Assembly: GCA_001549895.1 (NCBI GenBank)
Contig: AP014719.1
Coordinates: 682,001 to 746,000, forward strand
Reading direction: 5' to 3'
Length of the DNA stretch: 64,000 bases
Source of the DNA: Arthrobacter sp. Hiyo8
Lineage (GTDB): Bacteria; Actinomycetota; Actinomycetes; Actinomycetales; Micrococcaceae
A model generated the notes under the pieces. That model was not told the DNA's origin. It did no database searches and worked only from the letters and a program-made list of their open reading frames with translations. The translations under genes were made by a program, and so were the position numbers. Of this stretch, positions 19,750-29,210 are shown piece after piece. Each line of letters starts with the position of its first letter. The first letter of the stretch is position 1.

Positions 19750-20999
19750 TCACGCCGACACAGGCCCGCCGCGGGGCGTGAGGTGCGGAGCGAGCCATGA
19801 GCGCACCAACCGCTCCCATTTCTGCGGATCCACATTCCACTCCTTCGTGTGGCGCGCGCCTTCGAAAGGTTCGAAGGTGACCATGTCGGGATTCTTTTCG
19901 GCGAGGCTGGCCGAGGGTTCGTAGGGAACATACTCATCGTCCACGCTGTGGATGACCAGGGTTGGAGTCCGCAATTCGACGGCGCGGGCATCCCAGTCCA
20001 TCGCCTTCAAGTCGACGGGCGCGGCCAGGCCGGTCAGGCGCCTGCCCAACGGGTGCCCCAACATGAGCTGCCCGTAACGGCCCACGGCGTAGGGGATCCT
20101 GTTGATCTGCGCGTGGTGCGCCAGGACGTTGACCCAGTTGATCACGGGTGCGTCCAGGACCATGGCCCTGATCACATGGCGGTGATGCGAGAGATCGGCC
20201 GTCTGCAGGCAGATCGCCCCGCCCATCGACCACCCGAACAGGACCACTTCGTGGGCGCCGTGCGCGAGTGCGTACTCAATGGCGGCGTCGACGTCGTGCC
20301 ATTCCGTCGACCCCAGGCCGTACCGCCCGTCCGGGGCAGACGGCGCCAGGCCGTCGTTCCGGTAGGAAATGAGCAGGCTGTTGAGCCCAAGGTCGTGCGC
20401 TACGCGCGCGGCTCGCAAGCCTTCGAGCCGCGTGGCCCCACGGCCATGGACCATGATCGCCCAGGTTTTCGCCGGTTTCCCGGCGCTTGACGGAACCAGC
20501 CACGCAGGCGCCTGCCCACCCTCGACGTCGATCTGTATGTCTTCGGAGTCCAGGCCAAGCGCCGCCGGGAGTCGTACACAGCACCGCTCCACCACCCGCG
20601 CCGGGCCGTCGACAGATCCCCGCTATAGACTTCCTCGACTTCGCGCTGCACCGTCCGTTCGGCGGGCGAATAGGACACGATCCGACCGATCCGCGCGAAC
20701 CCTGTCCCGCCCGCGAAGAAGAGGCTGAACACGCCGTCGACGGTGGTGTCCGGGGTGGCCGCGAGAATGACCTGGAGCCCCTTATCACCGCGTACCACCG
20801 CCAACACCTCCTGGTCGGCCTCGCGCGTTGAGGGGGTAATGACACGCCGGGCAAAATAGGCTGCGAGCGCAGAAGACCCTGCGCCCAGCAAGCCGGCGAT
20901 GCTGCTTCCAGCAACGATCCCCGCAACGGCCCATTTGGCGCGGACGGACATTTTCGCACCGGTCTCAACGTTTGGCGCAGCTCGGGTCATGGATGCCAT
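19750..20999 (-). CDS. membrane-anchored alpha/beta hydrolase (frameshifted)
   Basis: The protein has one N-terminal membrane segment (AVAGIVAGSSIAGLLGAG) and an alpha/beta hydrolase domain. The nucleophile elbow is GWSMGG, the oxyanion region MVHGRG, a likely acid lies in SVDDEYVP and the histidine in GARHTKEW. One missing base near 20573 splits the frame; the repaired length is about 416 residues. The ATG at 20999 follows GGGAGAA. The substrate is unknown. It is convergent with ybaK, whose stop lies 12 bases away. Confidence 0.8.
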
Positions 21000-21140
21000 G
21001 TGACCATTCTCCCGGTTGCGGGGCAGTGTTCCGAACAGCGCCCTCCGTGGCGTTTCCTCGCGGGAGGCAACACCGCGGCGAGAACAGAATTGCCGCGCGA
21101 AACCATGCCTCCCGGCACGGCTCAGGTCTACGCTGTAGCC

Positions 21141-21632
21141 ATGAGTGAACCAATCGTCATCCTTACCGAAGAGCCTCTCGGCCCGGACGACCGCGTCAAT
21201 ATTGCCAAACTGATCGACGGCGGAGACTCGCCCCTGGTGGTGCTGGTGCCCGCAAACACCGAACGGCATTTGTTGGTGGACTTCCTTGAGAACCTCTCGT
21301 TGCTTGAAGTAGCCAAGGCATTCCGGGATCTGCTCGCGGAGGCGCCGGATCCGCAGTCGGAGCGGGCCCAGGCTGCCGAGGCCTTGTCGGCGTCGCTCGC
21401 GGCCCTGGATGGGCTGGGTGGCGGGGTGACTGGTGAAATCGTCGACGGCGGCGCGGTGGCCGGCTTGGTGTCCAAGGTCAAGGCTCTCAATGCCGCGCAG
21501 GCCGTCGTCGTGACCCGCCCGCACGCGATCGCCGATACCTTCCATACAGATTGGGCGAACAAAGCCCAGGATCAGTTGGGGCTGCCCGTGCTGCATCTCT
21601 ACGCCGGCTCGGGATTTATCGGCGACTCGTGA
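21141..21632 (+). CDS. conserved protein of unknown function
   Basis: An intact 163-residue soluble protein, MSEPIVILTEEPLGPDD at the start. The pattern of short hydrophobic strands (LVVLVPANTE, AVVVTRPHAIADTF, LPVLHLYAG) separated by helices suggests a Rossmann-like alpha/beta fold, but I see no catalytic motif. It lies 13 bases before msrB on the same strand and 141 bases from the divergent hydrolase gene, so it probably leads a two-gene operon. Confidence 0.7.
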   Translation: MSEPIVILTEEPLGPDDRVNIAKLIDGGDSPLVVLVPANTERHLLVDFLENLSLLEVAKAFRDLLAEAPDPQSERAQAAEALSASLAALDGLGGGVTGEIVDGGAVAGLVSKVKALNAAQAVVVTRPHAIADTFHTDWANKAQDQLGLPVLHLYAGSGFIGDS

Positions 21633-21645
21633 GCGTTGAGTGAGC

Positions 21646-22136
21646 ATGAGCACTGCAGATAACAGGAAGTACTTCCAAGCCGCGGACCCTTGGCCGGGGT
21701 TCCCCTCCAGGATGTCCCGAAGGACGGGCAATGCGTGGAGAAAACGGACGCCGAGTGGCGCGAGGAACTTACCCCGGAGGAGTTCAGGGTTCTTCGCCAA
21801 GCCGGAACGGAACGCCCGTACACGGGTGAGTACTGGGACACCCATACGGCAGGCGTCTACCAGTGCCGCGCGTGCGGCGCAGAGCTTTTCACCAGCAACG
21901 AGAAATTCGATTCCCATTGCGGCTGGCCGTCCTTCTGGGCACCACTCGCGGAAGGCACGGTCCGTTACATCCACGACCGTACTTTGGGAATGGAACGGGT
22001 GGAGGTCCGCTGCGCCAATTGCGATTCCCACTTGGGGCACGTTTTCGAGGGTGAGGGCTACGGCACACCTACTGACCAGCGGTATTGCATTAACTCCGTT
22101 TCGCTCAGGCTTGTCGAGTCCCCGGCCGGGCAGTAG
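21646..22136 (+). CDS. msrB: peptide-methionine (R)-S-oxide reductase (frameshifted)
   Basis: MsrB repairs oxidised methionine. The two zinc pairs CRAC and CANC are present, as are FDSHCGWPSFW and the catalytic RYCINSVSL. One missing C near 21685 separates the first 13 residues (MSTADNRKYFQAA) from the rest. The repaired length is 163 residues. The ATG at 21646 has only a weak ribosome binding site. Confidence 0.92.
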
Positions 22137-22146
22137 CGCCAAGCTG

Positions 22147-22199
22147 CCGGCAGCCCCCAAGGCCAGCCCTCCCCGGGCTGGATCTTCCGGGGCTGCCGG
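22147..22199 (+). terminator. nested hairpin after msrB
   Basis: CCGGCAGCCCC (22147-22157) pairs perfectly with 22189-22199, and inside it CCAGCCC (22163-22169) pairs with 22175-22181. There is no T run. The position, 11 bases after the msrB stop, suggests a terminator. Confidence 0.55.
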
Positions 22200-22310
22200 A
22201 GCCACTTGCGAAAGAGTTTCTTATGCTCGAGCCACTTTTGAATTAGCGACTCTGACCGCTTGCTACGCTCGCCTCAGAACAACGATTCTTGAGGAAAGGC
22301 ACAGTCGACG

Positions 22311-23678
22311 ATGACCATCACCGTTACCACCACCCGTCCGCGCATCACCTCTGACAACCGGGACTGGATTTCCCTGAAGGCCGCGGCCACTGCCCTCCAG
22401 GCGTTCCAAAGCCAGGACGGTTCCATCCAGGATGCCCTCCACCACGAGGCTGCCCGGGCATACACGGCCACCATCACGGAAGCCATCAAGAGCCTGGCCC
22501 CTGCGTTCCCGCATGACGCCGCCTATCTCGAACTCCTGGTCGCGGACTTCGGCCGCTGGGCCGACGCCGGCTTCGGAGTTCCGGACTTCCTCGACTCACT
22601 GCTGGCCTTCCAGCCGCAGGAACACCGCGAAGACGGGCTCCAGCACCTCGTAGTGTTCCCCATGTACACCCAGAACGGCAGCACGAGCCGTCTCGTGGAA
22701 GCGGTCCTGATCGAGGTGATCTGGCCGAGTTCATCGGCGCCTTGGAGGCCGGCGACTACTCCAACAAGCTGTTCGTACCCATCCGTTTCGTGGATTTCAC
22801 TCCCGGGTACGACACGAATTCGGCCGTCCTCTTCCCCGAGACCGTTGCAGTGCGGGAAACGCCTGCCTTCACGTGGGGCGCCATCTTCGCAGACCGCGAG
22901 GCCGCCCGCTTCCGCCGCGTGCTCAAAGCAGCCGCCGCAACGACGTCCCTGCAGCTTCCCCCAGATGCCGCCGAGCTGCTGGATGACCAGGAACTCACGC
23001 AGCGCACGTTCGTCATGTGGGACCTGATCCACGACCGCACCCACATGCGCGGCGACCTTCCCTTCGATCCGTTCATGATCAAGCAACGGATGCCGTTCTT
23101 CCTCTACTCGCTCGAGGAGCTCCGCTGCGACCTGACGGCTTTCCGCGAATCCGTCCGGATCGAAAAGGACGAGGATGCCTCCCCGGACGCCCGGCGCCAC
23201 GCGAAGCTCGTGCAGTACGCCGTCATCTTCGACCGCATCTTCCGCTTCGCGATCACCGGCAACCGGGTCCGCAACTACGACGGACTGGGCGGCCAGCTCC
23301 TCTTCGCCTGGATGCACCAGCACCACGTCCTGCACTGGACCGACAGCAAGCTCAGCATCGACTGGGACGAGGCGGCCGACGTCGTGATCGAGCTCGGTGC
23401 CCGGATCGAAGAACTGTACTGGCGCTCGATCGACCGCCCAAGGCCGCCCACTGGCTTGCAGCGTATAAGCTCATTTCCGGTACGGTCACTCCGCACCCGG
23501 CTTCGGTCTGGGCGAAGGGCCCGGAGGCACTGCCGCTCGACGGGCCGCCCCGCGGCCTCACAGACCAGGTCCTCGACGACGAATTCCCCTGTCCATGTTC
23601 TACGAAGCACTGGAGAAGAAAATGCGTCCGATCATCGAATCAACCACCGGTATCACCGGGCAGACCGCAACCTCATGA
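22311..23678 (+). CDS. DUF6421-like protein of unknown function (frameshifted)
   Basis: A large soluble protein of about 456 residues. I recognise it from memory as the DUF6421 family found next to an SDR gene in Arthrobacter-like genomes; the function is unknown. Notable segments are HREDGLQHLVVFPMYTQNG, WDLIHDRTHMRGDLPFDPFM and LFAWMHQHHVLHWTDSK. The many histidines (HDRTH, HQHHVLH) could bind metal, which is inference. Three missing bases, near 22715, 23444 and 23590, split the frame. The stop overlaps the next ATG as ATGA, so both are coupled. Confidence 0.7.
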
Positions 23679-24417
23679 CGGGCGGACCGCTGACTGTCGT
23701 CGTCACAGGTGGCAGCAACTCTTCCGGCATCGCCGTGGCCCGCGCCTTCGCGCTGGCCGGGCACCGGGTCTTCACCATCGGCTCAAACGAGGCCCGCATC
23801 GAGGCTGCAGCGGCCGAAGCGGGCGACGACGTCACTCCCTCGTATGCGATCTTTCCCGGCTTGAGTCCGTGCGCGAACTCGCCTCGGAGATCCACGGGAG
23901 CACGGAAAGGGTCGACGGCGTCATCCATCTGGTGGGAGGGTGGCGCGGAGCCAAAGGAATCGAAGACCAGCCGGACGAAGACTGGGCCGCCCTTGAGCAA
24001 AGCGCCATCACCACCCTGAGGAACGTCTCCAGGGTCTTCTACAAGGATCTCGGCTCTTCCCCCACGGGCCGTTTCGCCATGGTGAGTTCGACGGCGGTCG
24101 CCGCACCTACCGCCGGGGCCGCCACCTACGCGGCGGCCAAGGCTGCCGCGGAGACCTGGACCCTGGCCGTGGCTGACGGTTTCCGCCGCGATCAATCAGG
24201 AAACAAGGACGAACCAACGGAGCAGCACAGCGCCGCCGTCGTCTTCGTGGTGAAGTCGCTCCTGGACGCGGCGATGCGGCGGGAGCACCCGGAGCGGAAA
24301 TTCCCCGGGTACACGGACGTCGAGGACTTGGCGGCGGCCGCCGTCGGGCTCTTCGACAAGCCTGCAGCGGAACTGAACGGACAGCGCTCCTCCTGGCCAA
24401 ATAGACTGAAAGCGTGA
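23675..24417 (+). CDS. short-chain dehydrogenase/reductase (frameshifted)
   Basis: An SDR-family oxidoreductase with a Rossmann fold. The cofactor motif VVTGGSNSSGIAVA departs slightly from the usual TGxxxGxG. The catalytic serine lies in MVSSTAV and the Y-x-x-x-K pair in ATYAAAKAA. One missing C near 23837 breaks the frame; the repaired length is 247 residues. Its start overlaps the DUF6421-like stop, and its TGA overlaps the GTG of the aldolase as GTGA. Substrate unknown. Confidence 0.83.
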
Positions 24418-25526
24418 ATGAACAAGTGACGAGCACTACAGAAGAATTCCCGGCTGCCCTCGACACGGAAGCCGTTGGGCGCCTCCACGATCCCTCCGTC
24501 CGCGGTTTCGCCTCGGACAACTACTCAGGCGTCCACCCTGAAATCCTGGCGGCCCTGGCCGCAGCCAATGGCGGCCACCAGGTCTCTTACGGGGAGGACC
24601 AGTACACGGAGCGGCTCCAGGAAGTCATGGAGGAGCACTTCGGCGCAGGCATCGAATGCTTCCCCGTCTTCAACGGGACTGGCGCGAACGTGTTGTCCCT
24701 GCAGTCGCTGCTGCCGCGCTGGGGTGCGGTCATCTGCGCATCGACCGCCCACATCAACATGGACGAGAACGGCGCACCGGAGCGGATCGGCGGCATCAAG
24801 CTTCTCCAGGTCCCGACGTCGGACGGCAAGCTGACCCCGGAATTGATCGACCGCGAAGCGTGGGGCTGGGGCGACGAACACCGCGCGCAGCCCCTGGCCG
24901 TCTCCATCACGCAGACCACGGAGCTCGGCACGTGCTACACGCCGGAAGAAATCCGGGCGATCGCCGACCACATCCATGCCAAGGGCATGAAACTGCACAT
25001 GGACGGCGCCCGGCTCGCCAATGCTGCCGCCCACCTTGGCGTGCCCTTGCGGACGTTCACCCGCGACGCCGGCGTCGACATCTTGTCCTTCGGCGGCACC
25101 AAGAACGGGCTGCTGTTCGGCGAAGTGGTGGTCGCCCTGAATCCCGAGGCCGCCCACGGGCTGAAGTTCCTGCGCAAGATGAACATGCAGCTGGCCTCCA
25201 AGATGCGCTTCATCTCGGTCCAGTTCGTCGCGCTTCTGGAGTCCGGGCTGTGGCTTCGCTCAGCGGAACACGCGAATGCCATGGCCTCACGGCTGCGTGC
25301 GGCGGTCGACTCCATCGAGGGCGTGGAGCCTACCCAGGCCACGGAGTCCAACGGCGTCTTCGCGGTACTGCCCGCCGGCGTCGCCGATCGCCTCCGCTCC
25401 TCCTTCAAGTTCTACGACTGGAACGAAGCGAACCGGGAGGTGCGCTGGATGTGTTCCTTCGACACCACCGAAGAGGACATCGATTCCTTCGTTGCCGCAA
25501 TCAAGCGCGAACTGGCCGCGGCATAG
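24414..25526 (+). CDS. low-specificity threonine aldolase family enzyme
   Basis: An intact 370-residue PLP enzyme of the beta-eliminating lyase/threonine aldolase fold. Features are FASDNYSGVHPE, FNGTGANVLSL, MDGARLANAAAHL (aspartate for the PLP ring) and the PLP lysine in SFGGTKNGLLFG. It probably splits L-threonine or related beta-hydroxy amino acids to glycine and an aldehyde. It is the third gene of the coupled cluster with DUF6421 and SDR. The GTG at 24414 is the coupled start. Confidence 0.88.
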   Translation: MNEQVTSTTEEFPAALDTEAVGRLHDPSVRGFASDNYSGVHPEILAALAAANGGHQVSYGEDQYTERLQEVMEEHFGAGIECFPVFNGTGANVLSLQSLLPRWGAVICASTAHINMDENGAPERIGGIKLLQVPTSDGKLTPELIDREAWGWGDEHRAQPLAVSITQTTELGTCYTPEEIRAIADHIHAKGMKLHMDGARLANAAAHLGVPLRTFTRDAGVDILSFGGTKNGLLFGEVVVALNPEAAHGLKFLRKMNMQLASKMRFISVQFVALLESGLWLRSAEHANAMASRLRAAVDSIEGVEPTQATESNGVFAVLPAGVADRLRSSFKFYDWNEANREVRWMCSFDTTEEDIDSFVAAIKRELAAA

Positions 25527-25536
25527 GCCGCAGGAC

Positions 25537-25568
25537 GGGGCGGCGTGGCTTCAAGGTTTCGCCGCCCC
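25537..25568 (+). terminator. GC-rich hairpin after the aldolase gene
   Basis: GGGGCGGCG (25537-25545) pairs perfectly with CGCCGCCCC (25560-25568) over a 14-base loop, 10 bases after the aldolase stop. No T run follows. Confidence 0.45.
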
Positions 25569-25587
25569 GGACACATAATCTGCGAAG

Positions 25588-26250
25588 GTGAACGCACTCG
25601 CACAGGTTCCCGCGGATTTCTTGCATGCGTTGGGAACGCTACGAAAAGCAAAGTGCCGGAGCGAGCTGCGGCTCGCGGAAATCCCGGCGCCCTCCCGCTT
25701 GGCCCCTACGCCGTTGCCCTGGGGCAGAGGTATTCAGCCGGTCGACGCGTCCCGGCCGGACCCCGGTCCATGGCCCCGCCGCCATGGCATTTTCCAGCGA
25801 AAACACACCGGGTTCCCCCGGCGCGGCCGACGACGAAGACGACGAGCTTGCAACAGGCCGGTTCATCTTGCTCCATGATCCCGACGGCTCGGCTGTATGG
25901 GACGGCGAATTCCGGATCGTCACCTATATCCGCGCCCAGCTGGAAGCCGACATGGGCAATGACGCCATGCTCGGTTCCGTTGCGTGGACATGGCTCGTGG
26001 ACTCCCTGGAGAACCATTCAGCCCAGTACCGGGCGGCTGGCGGAACGGCCACGCGCATCCTGTCCGAGAGCTTCGGCACGTTGGCCGAAAGACCTGAAAC
26101 CATCGACATCGAACTCCGCGCCTCATGGACACCAGCGTCTTCCGATGTCCAGGCCCATCTGGAGGCATGGTGCGATATGGTCTGCACGTTCGCGGGGCTC
26201 CCTCCCCTGCCTCCCGGTGTCACGCCCTGCCAAATCGGCGGCTCACATGA
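25588..26250 (+). CDS. DUF3000 domain protein (frameshifted)
   Basis: An actinobacterial protein of unknown function, about 221 residues after repair. The DUF3000 hallmark is ELRLAEIPAPSRLAPYAVAL (after repair), with ATGRFILLHDPDGSAVW, FRIVTYIRAQLEADM and IELRASWTP. Three missing bases are inferred, near 25702, 25723 and 26226; the last restores an end LPNRRLT and TGA at 26248. Start is a GTG. It sits directly upstream of the RNase D gene, a frequent actinobacterial neighbour. Confidence 0.78.
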
Positions 26251-26319
26251 AGCCTGTGAAGGTGTGCTGGAGCCCTTGGCCGGACCGGCCGGGCACAGAG
26301 TCGGTAAACTGAAGGCACC

Positions 26320-27670
26320 ATGACCCCTGAAAATCTGGAACCCACCACAGCCGGCGCTCCGGCTGCTGATCCCACACCACACATCACGGTAGACGGCTTC
26401 GAAGGCCGAATACCCGAGATCATCGATCTGGATGCCCCGCGCGAGGGGGTGCCGCTTGTCATCGACACCCTGTCCGGCCTGGAGCGGTGCGCCGCTGCCA
26501 TCGCCGCGGGATCCGGCCCCGCCGGGGTCGACGCAGAAAGAGCCTCCGGCTTCCGCTACGGGCAGCGCGCCTTCCTCGTGCAGATCAGGCGCGACGGCGC
26601 AGGCACCTGGCTGATCGATCCCGAACCCTTCGATGACCTGAAAATCGTCAACGAGGCGCTGCGCGGCGTCGAGTGGATCCTGCACGCCGCGACGCAGGAT
26701 CTTCCGTGCCTGGCCGAGCTTGGCATGTGGCCCGACAAGCTCTTCGACACGGAGCTCGCCGCACGCCTTGCCGGGCTGCCCCGCGTAGGCCTGGCGGCCG
26801 TCATAGAGCAGCTCCTGGGCTTCGGCCTCGCCAAGGAACACTCGGCCGCCGACTGGTCCACCCGCCCCCTCCCGGAACCCTGGCTGCGGTACGCGGCCCT
26901 CGACGTCGAGGTGCTCGCCGAACTGCGCGAAGAACTGATCGAACTCCTGGAAGCGGATGGCAAGCTGGATTTCGCCGAACAGGAATTCGCCGGAATCCTC
27001 GGAGCAGGCCTTCCCGCCCCGCGGGTGGACCCGTGGCGCAAGACCTCCGGACTGCACCAGATCCGTGACCGCCGCCAATTGGCTGCCGTGCGCGAACTTT
27101 GGTACGAACGGGATCAGCTCGCTCGGAAACGGGATGTTGCTCCCAGCCGCCTCATTCCCGACTCCGCCTTGGTCGCCGCCGCCAAGGCCATGCCACAACC
27201 GTTCCGCAGCTCCTGGCCACCAAAGGTTTCCACGGACGGGCGGCACAGCGCGAAGCACCACGCTGGCTGCGCTGCATTGCCGGCGCGAGGACCACCGACG
27301 ACCTTCCGCCGCTCCATCTTCCAACCAACGCTCCCCCGCCGCCTCGTGTCTGGACAGACCGCGATCCCGAAGCCGCGGCCCGGCTCGGGACTGCCCGGCC
27401 CCGGCTACAAGAGGCCGCGGATCGGCTCAAGCTTCCCGTGGAAAACCTGCTCACCCCGGATTACATGAGGCGCGTGCTGTGGCGGCCGCCGTCGGACATC
27501 ACCGTGGAGTCCGTGTCGGAAGAGCTGCGCGCCCTTGGCGCCCGCGAGTGGCAAATCGCCATCACGGCGCCGATCCTCACCGAGGCGTCACTGAATCCGC
27601 AGCCGTTGCCCCCAAGGAGCCCAAAGAGCCGCGGACCCCGGCGTCCAAGGAACGGACCCCGGCGCCTTAA
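26320..27670 (+). CDS. rnd: ribonuclease D-like 3'-5' exonuclease with HRDC domain (frameshifted)
   Basis: A DEDD-type exonuclease that trims RNA 3' ends. The catalytic acids appear in GVDAERASGFRY (Exo I), HAATQDLPCL (Exo II) and LRYAALDVEVL (Exo III, with the tyrosine). A C-terminal HRDC region follows (LWYERDQLARKRDVAPSRLI, cut). Two missing bases near 27193 (CCC) and 27585 split the frame. The repaired length is about 450 residues and the tail is proline/lysine-rich. dxs, often next to rnd in actinobacteria, is 7 kb away here. Confidence 0.87.
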
Positions 27671-27694
27671 AGCGGGGTTCCCGCGTCTCGGCCC

Positions 27695-27822
27695 AACCCC
27701 CGCTCACAAACAAGCCCTCCCGGCCCGACCCCCGCTCAGTGACGTGAGCGAGGGTCCGCCGGAAACCCGTCATACGTGAGCGAGGATCGGACCAAAGGCA
27801 GTCATATGTGAGCGGGATCTCC
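27695..27822. repeat. cluster of short TGAGCG intergenic repeats
   Basis: Five copies of a short motif lie between rnd and the thiolase gene: CCCCCGCTCA at about 27696 and 27728 (inverted) and GTGAGCGAGGGTCC, CGTGAGCGAGGATC and TGTGAGCGGGATC at about 27744, 27775 and 27807 (direct). Opposed copies could pair into hairpins, so part may act as a terminator. Confidence 0.6.
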
Positions 27823-27919
27823 TTGCGCGCTAAGTTACTGGCGAGTAACATGGCGGTAAATGACACCGGCTTCCCCCGTGAGGGCTGTCCGGCATCCATG
27901 TCTCAACGAGGAGTCACAC

Positions 27920-29210
27920 ATGAGCCAAACCGGGAACAGCGCCAAGCCGAGGACAGTCCGCGACGTCGTTTTCGTTGACGGTGTCCGGACGCCATTCGGC
28001 AAAGCGGGCGACAAGGGCATCTATGCAGGCACCCGCGCCGACGACCTCGTGGTCAAGTGCATCCGGGAACTGATGCGACGCAACCCGGGCTTGCCCGCCG
28101 AACGCGTTGACGAAGTCGCCATCGCCGCCACGACGCAGACCGGCGACCAAGGCTTGACCATCGGCCGCACTGCGGCCTCCTGGCCGGCCTCCCCGCAGCG
28201 TGCCCGGCTTTGCGATCGACCGCATGTGTGCCGGAGCAATAACCGCGGTCACGACGACGGCGAGCGGCATCGGTTTCGGCGCGTACGACGTCGTGATCGC
28301 CGGCGGCGTGGAGCACATGGGCAACCACCCCATGGGTGCGGGCGCGGATCCCAACCCCAGGTTCATGTCCGAGCGGATCGTCGATCCAGCCGCCCTGAAC
28401 ATGGGCAACACCGCCGAGAACCTGCACGACCGCTTCCCGGCGATCACCAAAGAGCGAACCGACGCCTACGCAGCGGCGTCCCAGGCAAAGCTTGCCGCCG
28501 CCTACGGCAAGGGACAGATCCAGCCCGACTTGGTCCCGGTCGCCACCATCAAGCCCGGACAAGGCTGGACAGTGAACACCGTCGATGAGCCGCCGCGGCC
28601 CGGGACCACCGTTGAAGACCTCGCGGAGCTGCGTACGCCGTTCAGGGCCCATGGCCGGGTCACCGCAGGCAACGCGGCCGGCTTGAACGACGGCGCGACG
28701 GCGGCAGTCCTGGCCTCCGCGGAGGCTGCCGAAGAGCTCGGCCTGTCCGTGAAAATGCGCCTGGTCTCCTATGCTTTCGCGGGGGTCGAACCCGAGGTCA
28801 TGGGTATCGGCCCGGTCCCGGCCACTGAGAAGGCCCTCAAGAACGCCGGACTCGGCATCGGGGACATCGACCTTTTCGAGATCAACGAGGCCTTCGCGGT
28901 TCAGGTCCTGAGCTTCCTGGACCACTTCGGAATCGCCGACGACGACCCTCGCGTCAACCGCTACGGCGGAGCGATCGCCGTCGGGCATCCCCTCGCGTCA
29001 TCCGGCGTTCGGCTCATGAATCAACTGGCCCGCCAGTTCGAGGAAGACCCGTCCGTCCGGTACGGCATCACCACCATGTGCATCGGTTTGGGAATGGGTG
29101 CCACAGTAATCTGGGAGAACCCGCACCACCCCGACTACAACAGCTACAACAGCTACAACAGCGAGACCGAGACCGCCGTCGAGACCGAGAGCAAGGGAGC
29201 CGCAGCATGA
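27920..29210 (+). CDS. fadA: acetyl-CoA acyltransferase/thiolase FadA (frameshifted)
   Basis: FadA cleaves 3-ketoacyl-CoA in beta-oxidation. The start DVVFVDGVRTPFGKAG, the catalytic cysteine region SVPGFAIDRMCAGAIT, the histidine motif EINEAFAVQ and the second histidine in YGGAIAVGHPLASSG are present. The last thiolase cysteine lies in TTMCIGLGMG. Two missing bases, near 28175 and 28192, break the frame. The repaired length is about 430 residues. The C-terminus has a short Asn/Tyr/Ser repeat (NSYNSYNS), which is unusual. The ATG at 27920 follows CGAGGAG; the stop overlaps fadB as ATGA. Confidence 0.9.

Noticed and set aside
20400..22205. 601-codon minus-strand frame
   Set aside because: Only its last part is real (N-terminus of the hydrolase); the rest is antisense to msrB and the unknown gene.
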